Source of the DNA: Pseudomonas lundensis
GTDB lineage: Bacteria > Pseudomonadota > Gammaproteobacteria > Pseudomonadales > Pseudomonadaceae
Direction of reading: 5' to 3'
Length of the DNA: 64,000 nucleotides
Assembly: GCF_001042985.1 (NCBI RefSeq)
Contig: NZ_JYKY01000003.1
Span: 124,001-188,000 of the forward strand
Made by a program: the position numbers and the translations under genes. A model generated the notes under the pieces. That model was not told the DNA's origin. It worked only from the letters and a program-made list of their open reading frames with translations, and ran no database searches. Shown piece after piece: positions 47,158-56,865 of the stretch (positions within the stretch are counted from its first letter, which is position 1; each line of letters starts with the position of its first letter).

Positions 47158-47583
47158 GTGAACCTAATTATGAAAATGCTGGCCGTACCAGCAGCAGTAG
47201 TGGCCCTTTGGGCAGTCAACGCTCAAGCAACGACGAACGATGACATCGCAAAACGTCTTGAGCCTGTGGGTAAAGTTTGTATTGAAGGCCAGGAATGCAA
47301 AGGGATGGAAGTTGCAGCCTCGGTCGGCGGCGGCGGCGGTATGTCGGCAGACGACATCATCGCCAAGCATTGCAACGCGTGCCATGGCACAGGCCTGTTG
47401 GGCGCACCGAAAATCGGTGACACCGCCGCCTGGAAAGAACGCGCAGATCACCAGGGCGGCCTTGACGGCATCCTGGCCAAGGCCATCACCGGGATCAACG
47501 CCATGCCGCCCAAAGGCACGTGCACAAGTTGCTCCGATGAAGACCTCAAAGGCGCCATCGAGAAGATGTCCGGTTTGAAATAA
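47158..47583 (+). CDS. cycB: cytochrome c5
   Basis: 141 residues: signal peptide (about 1-24), then a class I c-type cytochrome with CNACH at residues 72-76 (haem attachment) and NAMPPKG supplying the Met ligand. The CTSC near the C-terminus is the disulfide of c5-type cytochromes, a soluble periplasmic electron carrier. The start is GTG at 47158 with a GAGG nearby; an ATG at 47170 is possible. A strong terminator follows the gene. Confidence 0.92.
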   Translation: MNLIMKMLAVPAAVVALWAVNAQATTNDDIAKRLEPVGKVCIEGQECKGMEVAASVGGGGGMSADDIIAKHCNACHGTGLLGAPKIGDTAAWKERADHQGGLDGILAKAITGINAMPPKGTCTSCSDEDLKGAIEKMSGLK

Positions 47584-47596
47584 ACCGATCTCCTGC

Positions 47597-47624
47597 AAAA
47601 AAGCCGCTGATGGGCGGCTTTTTT
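47597..47624 (+). terminator. rho-independent terminator after cycB
   Basis: 11-bp stem AAAAAAGCCGC / GCGGCTTTTTT with a 6-base loop, 14 bases after the cycB stop. Confidence 0.92.
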
Positions 47625-47768
47625 GTGCCTGCCGTTTCACCCCTGCCCACGGCCCTTACGCCGCAAGGCCGAAAGACCAAGTTACAAACCGTTCAGAAAA
47701 CTCAGAATTCTCCTACGTGTCCCGTACCGGCATGTCGCTAGCATCGCGACACACCCATCCAGCGACTC

Positions 47769-48629
47769 ATGCCTGTGTACGAAACGTGTGTGGCCTCATC
47801 TCATTCCCCTTGCCCCTGTCGCGCCTGCACCCGGCAGCGCAAGGCCGTCCCGGCGTTCAACGCACCTGCAAGCCCGCCAGGGATGGCACGCGGCAGCGTG
47901 TTCGCCAAGTCGTGTGCGCTGCCAGACGGGCTGATGGACTTCAGCAATTACAACGAGTTCGTCCCCGTGGAGGCGCTGACCCAGTACGGCGAATTTGCCG
48001 TGCTGGGCACCGACATCCGCATTGCCGGTGACCATACGGATTTGCTCTGGATTGGCGGCTCTCTCAGCGCCAGGCTGTTCGCCGCCCGCCTGCAGGGCAG
48101 CCTGGCCGTGAAGGCCCCACCGCGAAGCCGGGTCGTCGTCACCGTGCTGATGCCCAGCACCAATTCGGGGGACAGCGCGTTCTACCGTCACGAGCAATAT
48201 GGCCAACTCACGGAAGGCAACACGCGTGTGAGGTTGACCGTCAAACATCTGCACGACGGCGCCATCAGCGCCTACGGTTTTTATACCGGCACCAAAAGAG
48301 AATGGCAGCGAGTCCCCGTCATCGCGGCACACGCGCACGCTGAACAACGGGTCGCCCGCGTGGGCAACGGCCTTGAAATAAGCTGGAAACCCGCACCCGA
48401 CCCGTCGGCCATCGCCCCCCTTGCGCCCCTCGAAGGGGCATCCCTCAAACCGGCCGCCTGGGTGTTCCCGCCCTCCGATCAGGCCGACACGATGCTGGTC
48501 AACCCCGTCTACCCGCCTGACTATCAAGACGCCATTGTGTGGTTTCCCGGCCTTGCCCACCGTGCGCCTGTGTATGTTTCGATCAACGTGCGCTTGCCGG
48601 AAACCGGCGAAATCCACAACGTGGGTTAA
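47769..48629 (+). CDS. S-type pyocin domain protein without a killing domain
   Basis: 286 residues. An unusual Cys-rich N-terminus (CVASSHSPCPCRAC) precedes the S-type pyocin domain: a beta region (about 70-190), GLEISWKPAPDPSA, and PVYPPDYQDAIVWFPGLAHRAPVYVSI at about 248-274. In S-type bacteriocins this domain is followed by a C-terminal nuclease or pore domain and an immunity gene. Here the frame ends 12 residues later (ETGEIHNVG), and the 109 bases to the next gene hold no toxin or immunity remnant. There is no good SD before the ATG. It may be a decayed or repurposed bacteriocin. Confidence 0.75.
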   Translation: MPVYETCVASSHSPCPCRACTRQRKAVPAFNAPASPPGMARGSVFAKSCALPDGLMDFSNYNEFVPVEALTQYGEFAVLGTDIRIAGDHTDLLWIGGSLSARLFAARLQGSLAVKAPPRSRVVVTVLMPSTNSGDSAFYRHEQYGQLTEGNTRVRLTVKHLHDGAISAYGFYTGTKREWQRVPVIAAHAHAEQRVARVGNGLEISWKPAPDPSAIAPLAPLEGASLKPAAWVFPPSDQADTMLVNPVYPPDYQDAIVWFPGLAHRAPVYVSINVRLPETGEIHNVG

Positions 48630-48738
48630 ACACGCTGTTCCTGTTCCGGGCAGGCCGGTCGGGGTTAGTCTTGGTCAGTGCAACCAACACCCGTCACTCT
48701 CAGTCACATCTCTACACATGGTGGTTTTGGAGGATCAG

Positions 48739-50667
48739 ATGGTGCAGTCCTGTTCAATCGAGCGCGCAGTCGATGACGTATTGGCGCGGCTTCCCTCGCA
48801 TATTCACCTGGGTTTACCGCTGGGTCTGGGCAAGGCCAATCGCTTCGTCAACGCGCTCTACCAACGCATCAGGCAACTGCCCGAACGCCGACTGACGATA
48901 TACACCGCCCTCAGCCTTGGCCGCCCGCCTCTGGGCGAAGGGCTGCAAAGGCAGTTTCTCGAACCGTTCATCGAGCGGGTGTTTGGCGACTACATTGAGC
49001 TGGACTACCTCGCCGACCTGCACCGCAACAGCCTCCCGGACAACATCCACGTCGAGCAATTCTTCATGCAGCCGGGCAGCCTGCTCAACAGCCCGTCGGC
49101 CCAACAAGACTACGTCAGCAGCAATTACAGCCACGCCGCCCGCGACATCAACGCCAATGGCTTGAATCTGGTCGCGCAACTCATCGCCCGTGATCCGCAG
49201 GATGCCAATCGCCTGAGCCTGAGCTGCAACCCCGACATCACCCTGGATCTGCTGCCGATGATCGCCAAGCGTCGGGCCGCGGGCGAGACCATCCTGATGC
49301 TGGGCCACGTCCACAGCGACCTGCCGTTCATGCCCGGCGACGCCGAAATGACAGCCGACGATTTTGACCTGCTCATCGAGGAGGAGGAGCGCACCACGCT
49401 GTTCTCCACACCCAATATGCCGGTGAGCCTGCAAGACCACTTTATCGGCCTGCACGCCAGCACCCTGGTGCGCGATGGCGGCACCTTGCAAATCGGGATC
49501 GGTGCCATGGGGGATGCGCTGGTGGCGGCATTACTGGCACGTCAGGCCGACAACGCAGGCTATCGCGCCTTGCTCGACGACCTGGACATCAGCCCTTGGC
49601 ACAACCTGATCGAAGCAGAAGGCGGCATCGTGCCCTTCGCCCAAGGCTTGTACGGTTGCAGTGAAATGTTTGTACACGGGCTGATGGTGTTGGTGGACGC
49701 GGGCATCGTGCGGCGCAAGGTGTACCCGGACGCCGAACGTCAGGCGCTCGCCAACACGGGCATGCTTGACGAGAGCCTGCACACTGACGGGGTGTGCGTG
49801 CATGGCGGCTTCATCCTCGGCCCGGCCAGTTTTTACCAACGCCTGCGGGAGGTGCCTCACAGCAAACGCAGCGAATTCAACATGACCGCCATCAGCTTTA
49901 TCAACGAGCTGTACGGCCAGGAAGCATTGAAACGCCTGCAACGCCGATACGCGCGCTTTGTGAACAGCGCGTTCACCATGACCCTGCTTGGCGCCGGGGT
50001 GGCCGATCAACTGCAAGACGGCCGCGTACTCAGCGGCGTGGGCGGGCAATACAACTTTGTCGCGCAGGGGCACGCCCTGCATGACGCACGCTCGGTCATC
50101 ATCCTGCGCAGCTGGCGTGAGTCGGGCGGGGAGGTGAGTTCCAACATCGTCTGGGAATATGGGCACTGCACCATCCCGCGCCACCTGCGCGACATCGTGA
50201 TCACCGAATACGGCATCGCTGATTTGCGCGGCAAGACAGACCGCAAGGTCATCGAAGCCTTGCTCAACATTACGGACTCACGCTTTCAGACCGCGCTCAT
50301 CGAGCAGGCTCAGCACATCGGCAAGCTGCCCAAAGACTTTTGCCTGGATCCGCGCTTTGCCAACAACAGCCCGGAGCGCTTGCACGCCATCGCCGCGCGC
50401 CATCCGCACCTGTTCCCGGAGTACCCGCTGGGCTGTGATTTCAGCGCGCAGGAGCAAGACCTGCTGCGAGCCCTGAACTGGCTCAAGAGCAAATTCAAAC
50501 TCACGCAGATCTATGAACTGGGCAAGGCCACGCTGGACGCACCCGCGCCCCATGCCTTCCCGGAGCACCTGGCGCGCATGCAACTGGCAAAGCCCACTGG
50601 CCTGCGCGAAGAGTTGTATCAGCGCTTGCTGCTGGCGGGTTTACAGGCAACCGCCAAGCCGCACTGA
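48739..50667 (+). CDS. acetyl-CoA hydrolase/transferase family protein
   Basis: 642 residues of the acetyl-CoA hydrolase/CoA-transferase family, longer than the usual ~500-residue form by about 140 residues. The C-terminal domain (about 330-520) carries EYGIADLRGKTDRKVIEALLNI and, earlier, VNSAFTMTLLGAGVADQLQDGRVLSGVGGQYNF, typical of the family. It would act on acetyl-CoA or another short acyl-CoA. TTGGAGGA lies six bases before the ATG. No partner genes are adjacent, so its role in metabolism is unclear. Confidence 0.85.
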   Translation: MVQSCSIERAVDDVLARLPSHIHLGLPLGLGKANRFVNALYQRIRQLPERRLTIYTALSLGRPPLGEGLQRQFLEPFIERVFGDYIELDYLADLHRNSLPDNIHVEQFFMQPGSLLNSPSAQQDYVSSNYSHAARDINANGLNLVAQLIARDPQDANRLSLSCNPDITLDLLPMIAKRRAAGETILMLGHVHSDLPFMPGDAEMTADDFDLLIEEEERTTLFSTPNMPVSLQDHFIGLHASTLVRDGGTLQIGIGAMGDALVAALLARQADNAGYRALLDDLDISPWHNLIEAEGGIVPFAQGLYGCSEMFVHGLMVLVDAGIVRRKVYPDAERQALANTGMLDESLHTDGVCVHGGFILGPASFYQRLREVPHSKRSEFNMTAISFINELYGQEALKRLQRRYARFVNSAFTMTLLGAGVADQLQDGRVLSGVGGQYNFVAQGHALHDARSVIILRSWRESGGEVSSNIVWEYGHCTIPRHLRDIVITEYGIADLRGKTDRKVIEALLNITDSRFQTALIEQAQHIGKLPKDFCLDPRFANNSPERLHAIAARHPHLFPEYPLGCDFSAQEQDLLRALNWLKSKFKLTQIYELGKATLDAPAPHAFPEHLARMQLAKPTGLREELYQRLLLAGLQATAKPH

Positions 50668-50685
50668 AACACAGGCACGCACGTG

Positions 50686-50726
50686 CTTTAACCGTTGGCG
50701 GCGCACGGCGTGGCCAGCGGTTAAAG
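50686..50726. terminator. hairpin between convergent acetyl-CoA hydrolase and xpt
   Basis: 14-base arms CTTTAACCGTTGGC / GCCAGCGGTTAAAG with one mismatch and a 13-base loop. It is a probable bidirectional terminator for the two convergent genes. Confidence 0.7.
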
Positions 50727-50736
50727 AGGCAACGCC

Positions 50737-51330
<594 letters not shown>

Positions 51331-51365
51331 TTATGCGCTGAAGGTAGAGTGAAAAATAGTCGATT

Positions 51366-53375
51366 TTAGCGTTTAAGCATGGCGCGTATATCGGCCAATG
51401 CCGTATTTCCGCGAACCGCTTTAACTTCGGTAGGGGTGTCGTCGTTACCTTCCCAGGCCAAGTCGTCCGGGGGCAGCTCATCCAGAAAGCGACTAGGCGC
51501 GCAATCGATGATCTCGCCGTACTGTTTACGCTTGGCGGCAAAGGTAAACGCCAGCGTCTGACGTGCGCGGGTAATCCCGACGTAGGCCAGGCGCCGTTCT
51601 TCTTCAATGGTGTCGGCTTCAATACTGGAACGGTGCGGCAGGATTTCTTCTTCCATGCCCATGATGAACACGTAGGGGAATTCCAGGCCCTTGGACGCGT
51701 GCAAGGTCATCATCTGCACGCCTTCGGCGCCGTCTTCCTCTTCTTGCTGACGTTCGAGCATGTCACGCAACACCAGCTTGCCGATGGCCTCTTCGATGGT
51801 CATGCCGCCGTCTTCGTCTTTTTCGAGGGTGTTTTTCAACGCCTCGACCAAAAACCAGACGTTGGCCATGCGGTAGTCCGCCGCTTTCTCGCTCGAACTG
51901 TTGGTGCGCAGCCAGTTCTCGTAGTCGATGTCCATGATCATGCTGCGCAGCGCGGCTATCGGGTCTTCGCCCGCGCACTGCTGGCGGATGCGGTCCATGA
52001 AGCGCTTGAAGCGTGCCAGTCGGTCGGTGTAACGGGTGTCGAGGTGCTCGCCCAGGCCGATTTCGTCGGTGGCCGTGTACATCGAAATTTTGCGTTCAGT
52101 GGCGTAGTTGCCGAGTTTTTCCAGCGTCGTGGAACCGATTTCCCGGCGCGGCACGTTAATCACCCGCAGGAAGGCGTTGTCGTCATCCGGGTTCACGATC
52201 AAGCGGAAATAGGCCATCAGGTCTTTGACTTCCTGACGTCCGAAGAAGCTGTTACCGCCAGACAGACGATACGGAATCTGATGGTGCTGCAATTTCAGCT
52301 CAATCAGTTTGGCCTGATAGTTCCCGCGATAGAGGATCGCAAAGTCGCTGTAGGGCCGGTCGGTGCGCAAGTGCAACGTGAGGATTTCAACCGCCACACG
52401 CTCGGCTTCTGCGTCTTCGTTGCGGCAGCGAATGACCCGCACTTCATCGCCATGCCCCATCTCGCTCCACAGTTGCTTCTCGAACGCGTGCGGGTTGTTG
52501 GAAATGAGCACGTTGGCACAGCGCAGGATGCGGCTGGTGGAGCGATAGTTTTGCTCCAGCATCACCACTTTCAGGGACGGGTAATCGTCCTTGAGCAACA
52601 TCAGGTTTTCCGGGCGGGCGCCGCGCCAGGCGTAGATTGACTGGTCGTCGTCGCCCACCACAGTGAACTGGTTGCGCGTGCCAATCAGGTACTTGACCAG
52701 CAAATACTGGCTGGCGTTGGTGTCCTGGTATTCGTCCACCAACAGGTAGCGCACCTTGTTCTGCCACTTTTCAAGGATGTCGGCGTGCTCTTCGAACAGC
52801 TTGACGGGCAACAGGATCAGGTCGTCAAAGTCCACCGCGTTGTACGCCTTGAGCGTGCGCTGGTAGTGGGTGTAGACAATGGCGGCCGTCTGTTCCTTGG
52901 GGTTGCGGGCGTCCTCAAGGGCCTTGGCAGGCAGGATCAGGTCGTTTTTCCACGAGCCGATCATGTTCTTGATTTCATCGACCCCGTCGTCGCCCGAGTA
53001 CTCCTTCTGCATGATGTCGGTCATCAGCGCTTTGACGTCCGCTTCGTCAAAGATCGAAAAACCCGGCTTGTAGCCCAGCCGCGCATGCTCCTTGCGGATG
53101 ATGTTGAGCCCCAGGTTGTGAAACGTACTCACTGTCAGGCCACGGCCCTCGCCCTTTTTGAGCAATGTGCCGACCCGTTCCTTCATCTCGCGCGCCGCCT
53201 TGTTGGTAAAGGTCATGGCGACGATGTACTGGGCGCGGATGCCACAGTTCTGGATCAAGTGCGCGATTTTGCGGGTAATCACGCTGGTTTTGCCCGAGCC
53301 CGCGCCGGCGAGCACCAAAAGAGGGCCGCCGACGTAGCTCACGGCTTCTTGCTGCCGGGGATTGAGTCGGGACAT
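51366..53375 (-). CDS. rep: ATP-dependent DNA helicase Rep
   Basis: 669-residue SF1 3'-5' helicase. Walker A is AGAGSGKTS at residues 23-31, and motifs QAARE-type TNKAAREMKERV, DEYQDTN and GDDDQSIYAWRGA are all present. It helps replication restart and clears proteins ahead of forks. The start MSRLNPRQQEAV matches Rep. It lies 57 bases upstream of xpt on the same strand; a promoter is expected in the gap to the divergent GGDEF/EAL gene. Confidence 0.96.
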   Translation of the reverse strand: MSRLNPRQQEAVSYVGGPLLVLAGAGSGKTSVITRKIAHLIQNCGIRAQYIVAMTFTNKAAREMKERVGTLLKKGEGRGLTVSTFHNLGLNIIRKEHARLGYKPGFSIFDEADVKALMTDIMQKEYSGDDGVDEIKNMIGSWKNDLILPAKALEDARNPKEQTAAIVYTHYQRTLKAYNAVDFDDLILLPVKLFEEHADILEKWQNKVRYLLVDEYQDTNASQYLLVKYLIGTRNQFTVVGDDDQSIYAWRGARPENLMLLKDDYPSLKVVMLEQNYRSTSRILRCANVLISNNPHAFEKQLWSEMGHGDEVRVIRCRNEDAEAERVAVEILTLHLRTDRPYSDFAILYRGNYQAKLIELKLQHHQIPYRLSGGNSFFGRQEVKDLMAYFRLIVNPDDDNAFLRVINVPRREIGSTTLEKLGNYATERKISMYTATDEIGLGEHLDTRYTDRLARFKRFMDRIRQQCAGEDPIAALRSMIMDIDYENWLRTNSSSEKAADYRMANVWFLVEALKNTLEKDEDGGMTIEEAIGKLVLRDMLERQQEEEDGAEGVQMMTLHASKGLEFPYVFIMGMEEEILPHRSSIEADTIEEERRLAYVGITRARQTLAFTFAAKRKQYGEIIDCAPSRFLDELPPDDLAWEGNDDTPTEVKAVRGNTALADIRAMLKR

Positions 53376-53638
53376 GACGAGTCAGGGGGTCGTATCTGAA
53401 AAGGGCGGGCATTTTAACAGGCTGAGCAAATATTGCTGCCACTCTGCGACAGTGTGACGTAGCACTCTGTCTAAATTTGCTGCTTTTGTTACTTTCGCGC
53501 AGGATGCCGGGCGGATTTGAGGCTACCGTGAGAGGTGGACCACAAATATGTATTTGATAACCAATGTCATTTGCCATTGGTCGTCGGCGCGTCATAATGC
53601 TCACCGCCTGAAATTACTGCAGAGTCTAGGGAGCCAGC

Positions 53639-55306
53639 TTGTCTACGCCTGTCGAACCCTTGCGTTTGCTGCTATTGGCCGAAGAGCCTTCTTGGGCAGC
53701 GTTGTTGCGCGAGTGTCTGGCGCCCATAAAAACCGTTGCCGTTCTTGTGTGTGCGCCGAATTGGGAATCGGTCAGTTATCTGTTCGAAAACGACCGCAAT
53801 GCGTTGCTGCTCACCACCCCCGCGCTACAACCCGCACCGGGCCGTTGCCGGTTATCGACCATTCTGCTGCTGGAGGCTGAACCCGATGCCTCGCCGCAAG
53901 GGGTCAGCGACTGGTTCGTGGCGTCCAACCTGACGACCGATTTATTGCGCCGAAGCCTGCGGCATGTTCGCGAGCGCGGCGTACTCGAACACACCTTGCA
54001 GCGCTTGGCCGAAGAAGACCCGCTGACCGGCATCGCCAACCGCCAGGGCTTTCAGACCCTGCTGGCCGTGCGTCTGGCGGAAAGTGAAGGCCGCGGCATC
54101 GCCCTCGGGCATCTGGATCTGGACAACTTTCGCCACGCCAACGATGCCCTTGGGCACCAGGCGGGGGATCGCCTGATCCTGCAAGTGGTGGCCCGGCTCA
54201 AAAGCCAGCTGGAAGCGGGCGATCAACTGGCCCGACTGGGCAGCGACGAATTCGCCTTGTTGATCGACACCCGCCGCGCCCCCGAACGCGCCGAGCAGAT
54301 CGCTGAACGCATCACCGAAGCGCTGGCCGAACCTTACTGGATTGACGGCGAAAGCCTGTTGATCGGTTGCAGCCTCGGTATCGCCCATGCGCGCGCCAAC
54401 GCCGGGGCCGATCCGCTGATGTGGCATGCGCACATCGCCATGCAGCAGGCCAAGAGCACGCAAGGCTGCACGTTTCACCTGTTCAATGAACGCATCAACC
54501 GCAACGCCCGCAGCCTAGCAGACCTTGAAAGCGAACTGCGCCGCGCCCTGCGCCGCGACGAGCTGGAGCTGCATTACCAGCCGCGCCTGGATTTGGGCAC
54601 CGGGCAGATTGTCGGCCTTGAAGCCTTGGTGCGCTGGCGTCACGGCGAACGTGGCCTGCTGGCTCCCAGCGAGTTTGTGCCGCTGGCCGAACAAAGCGGG
54701 TTGATTGTGCCGCTGGGCTATTGGGTGATTTCCCGGGCGCTGCGCGACATGCAAGCCCTGCGCGAACACGGGTTTGCGCCGCTGCACATGGCGGTCAACC
54801 TGTCGTTCCGGCAATTTCAGGACAGCCAGTTGCTCTCCACCCTCAGCCGCTTGATTAGCGAGCGCGGGGTCGAGGCGCAGTGGTTGGAATTCGAACTGAC
54901 TGAAACCGCCGTGATGCGGCGCAGCGACCTGGTCAAGCAGACGATGGATGCGCTGGGGCGGCTGGGCGTGAGGTTTTCGCTGGACGACTTCGGGACGGGG
55001 TTTTCTTCTTTCGTGCACCTCAACAGCCTGCCGATCGCCTTGTTGAAAATCGACAAAAGTTTCGTCGGCGGCATGGAGAGTCGCGAAGAAAACCGCAAGC
55101 TGGTGCCCGCCATGATCAACCTGGCGCACAACCTCAAGCTGGAAGTGGTCGCCGAAGGAGTCGAAACCCCCGAGCAACTGGCCCTGCTGCGTAGCTTTGG
55201 CTGCGATCAGGTACAGGGCTATTTCATCAGCAAGCCCTTGCCACTGACCGAACTGGTGGCCTTCTTGAGCCAGGCCATGGGCAAGCGCGAGGCGGCCTCG
55301 CGCTAA
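53639..55306 (+). CDS. GGDEF-EAL protein with degenerate GGDEF (ProE-like c-di-GMP phosphodiesterase)
   Basis: 555 residues: an N-terminal region of about 115 residues without a clear phospho-acceptor Asp, then GGDEF (about 120-290) and EAL (about 300-550). The GGDEF motif is GSDEF (201-205), so it has lost the catalytic first Gly-Gly and probably only binds GTP or has no activity. The EAL domain is intact: EALVRW at 328-333, the DDFGTGFSS motif near 445, and the terminal EGVETPEQLALL. It should hydrolyse c-di-GMP. The start is a TTG at 53639 with GGGAG upstream. It resembles P. aeruginosa PA5295 (ProE). Confidence 0.9.
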   Translation: MSTPVEPLRLLLLAEEPSWAALLRECLAPIKTVAVLVCAPNWESVSYLFENDRNALLLTTPALQPAPGRCRLSTILLLEAEPDASPQGVSDWFVASNLTTDLLRRSLRHVRERGVLEHTLQRLAEEDPLTGIANRQGFQTLLAVRLAESEGRGIALGHLDLDNFRHANDALGHQAGDRLILQVVARLKSQLEAGDQLARLGSDEFALLIDTRRAPERAEQIAERITEALAEPYWIDGESLLIGCSLGIAHARANAGADPLMWHAHIAMQQAKSTQGCTFHLFNERINRNARSLADLESELRRALRRDELELHYQPRLDLGTGQIVGLEALVRWRHGERGLLAPSEFVPLAEQSGLIVPLGYWVISRALRDMQALREHGFAPLHMAVNLSFRQFQDSQLLSTLSRLISERGVEAQWLEFELTETAVMRRSDLVKQTMDALGRLGVRFSLDDFGTGFSSFVHLNSLPIALLKIDKSFVGGMESREENRKLVPAMINLAHNLKLEVVAEGVETPEQLALLRSFGCDQVQGYFISKPLPLTELVAFLSQAMGKREAASR

Positions 55307-55316
55307 CGTCGCGAGG
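55296..55316. terminator. hairpin at the end of the GGDEF/EAL gene
   Basis: Perfect 7-bp stem CCTCGCG / CGCGAGG with a 7-base loop spanning the stop codon, in the gap to the convergent MATE gene. There is no T-run. Confidence 0.4.
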
Positions 55317-55327
55317 CTCGGCTACGC

Positions 55328-56713
55328 CTACAGGCGGATCGCGGCGTTGTGCGCACGCCTGAGCATGCGCCGCATCTTCCACTCGAACGCCAGAGTCAGG
55401 CTGATGGCCGCGCACGCGAGCCCCAATGCCAGCCCCCACCAAACGCCCGCCGGGCCCCAGTCGAAGGTGAACGCCAGCAACCAGGCCAGCGGCGCGCCAA
55501 TGGCCCAGTAGCAGAACAAGCCGACGAGAAAGGTCGTGCGGGCGTCTTTCAGCCCGCGAATCGCGCCCATGGCGATGGTTTGCGCACCGTCGAACAGCTC
55601 AAACCACGCCGCCACCGCCAGCAAGCTCATCGCCAGCTCGAACACCGGGCGGAACGCCAGATTGTCGTAGTCCAGCAACAGGCCGACCAGCTCCTTGGGC
55701 CAGAACCAGAACACCACCGAAAAGCACAGCATGGTCGCCGCGCCAAAGCCGATCCCGACCCGTCCCGCCAGGCGTGCGCGCAACAAATCGCCACCGCCGT
55801 AATGCTGACCGATGCGCATGGTGATCGCATACGACATGCCCGCGGGCACCATGAACGCAGCCGACACAATTTGCAGCGCGATCTGGTGCGCGGCCAGTTG
55901 CGTGCTGCCCATGGTGCCCATGCACAAGGCTGCAAAGGCAAACAACCCGACTTCCACCGCGTAGGTGCCACCGATGGGCAAGCCCAAGCGCCACAGTTCG
56001 CGCAGGTACGGCACGTTAAGCCGCGACAGCCCTTTGCGCAGCGGATAGGCGTCGTAGGCCGGGTGCCGATGAATATGCCAGGCAAGCCCCAGCGCCATGG
56101 CCGTGGCCACAATCGCCGTCACCAGGCCGATGCCCATCAACCCCAGTTTGGGCAGGCCGAACATGCCGGTAATCAGCGCGTAATTGAGCAGGAAGTTGGC
56201 CACGGTGCCGATGACGCTAATGACCATCACGGGCACCGGGCGGCCCATCGCACTGGTAAAGCCGCGCAAGGCCATGAACGTCATGTAGCCGGGCAGTGCA
56301 AAAGGCAGTAACAACAAGAACTGACCAGCCATTTCGACGTTGCTCGGGGTTTGCCCGAACAGCAGCAACACCGGCTTGATGTTCCACAGGATCAATGCAG
56401 CGCCCAGCGCCAGCCCCCACGCCAGCCAAACGCCGGCCTGGGTGAGACGGGTCGCGCCCTCGATGTCGCCCGCGCCCTGGCGGATCGACACCAGCGTGCC
56501 CACGGAGGCAATCACCCCCAGGCAGAAAATCGACACGAACGAATAACTGGCCGCCCCCAAACTGCCGCCCGCCAGTGCTTCGGGGCTCAGGCGCGCCATC
56601 ATCAGGGTGTCGGTGAGCACCATCAGCATGTGCGCCAACTGCGAAGCAATCAGCGGCCCAGCCAACCGCATGATGGCGCCGAGTTCGATACGTGCAGAAT
56701 GCTGTTTGGTCAT
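55328..56713 (-). CDS. MATE family efflux transporter (NorM-like)
   Basis: 461 residues with 12 hydrophobic helices in two six-helix bundles, starting with IELGAIMRLAGPLIASQLAHMLMVLTDTLMMAR, a clear MATE/NorM N-terminus. It would export cationic compounds using Na+ or H+. It is a single gene, convergent with the GGDEF/EAL gene and divergent from the LysR regulator at 56866, which may control it, as in P. aeruginosa PA5294/PA5293. Confidence 0.93.
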   Translation of the reverse strand: MTKQHSARIELGAIMRLAGPLIASQLAHMLMVLTDTLMMARLSPEALAGGSLGAASYSFVSIFCLGVIASVGTLVSIRQGAGDIEGATRLTQAGVWLAWGLALGAALILWNIKPVLLLFGQTPSNVEMAGQFLLLLPFALPGYMTFMALRGFTSAMGRPVPVMVISVIGTVANFLLNYALITGMFGLPKLGLMGIGLVTAIVATAMALGLAWHIHRHPAYDAYPLRKGLSRLNVPYLRELWRLGLPIGGTYAVEVGLFAFAALCMGTMGSTQLAAHQIALQIVSAAFMVPAGMSYAITMRIGQHYGGGDLLRARLAGRVGIGFGAATMLCFSVVFWFWPKELVGLLLDYDNLAFRPVFELAMSLLAVAAWFELFDGAQTIAMGAIRGLKDARTTFLVGLFCYWAIGAPLAWLLAFTFDWGPAGVWWGLALGLACAAISLTLAFEWKMRRMLRRAHNAAIRL

Positions 56714-56865
56714 CGGTATGAATTCTTAAGATACGTTGAAAGGCTGGATTCTCGGCGCCTTCAGTGATTTAAGCAAAGGGATAAAAACGATCTATGGCAT
56801 GATTAAAACTCATATCAAATACCTTTATGCCCGCATAAACCTCTCGTATACATGGAATATTCCTC

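Noticed and set aside
47796..48617. Minus-strand frame of 273 codons opposite the pyocin-domain gene
   Set aside because: The plus-strand product matches the S-type pyocin domain; the minus frame matches nothing.
48421..48738. N-terminal extension of the acetyl-CoA hydrolase frame by about 105 codons
   Set aside because: It overlaps the pyocin-domain gene in another frame and has no family similarity; the ATG at 48739 has a good SD.
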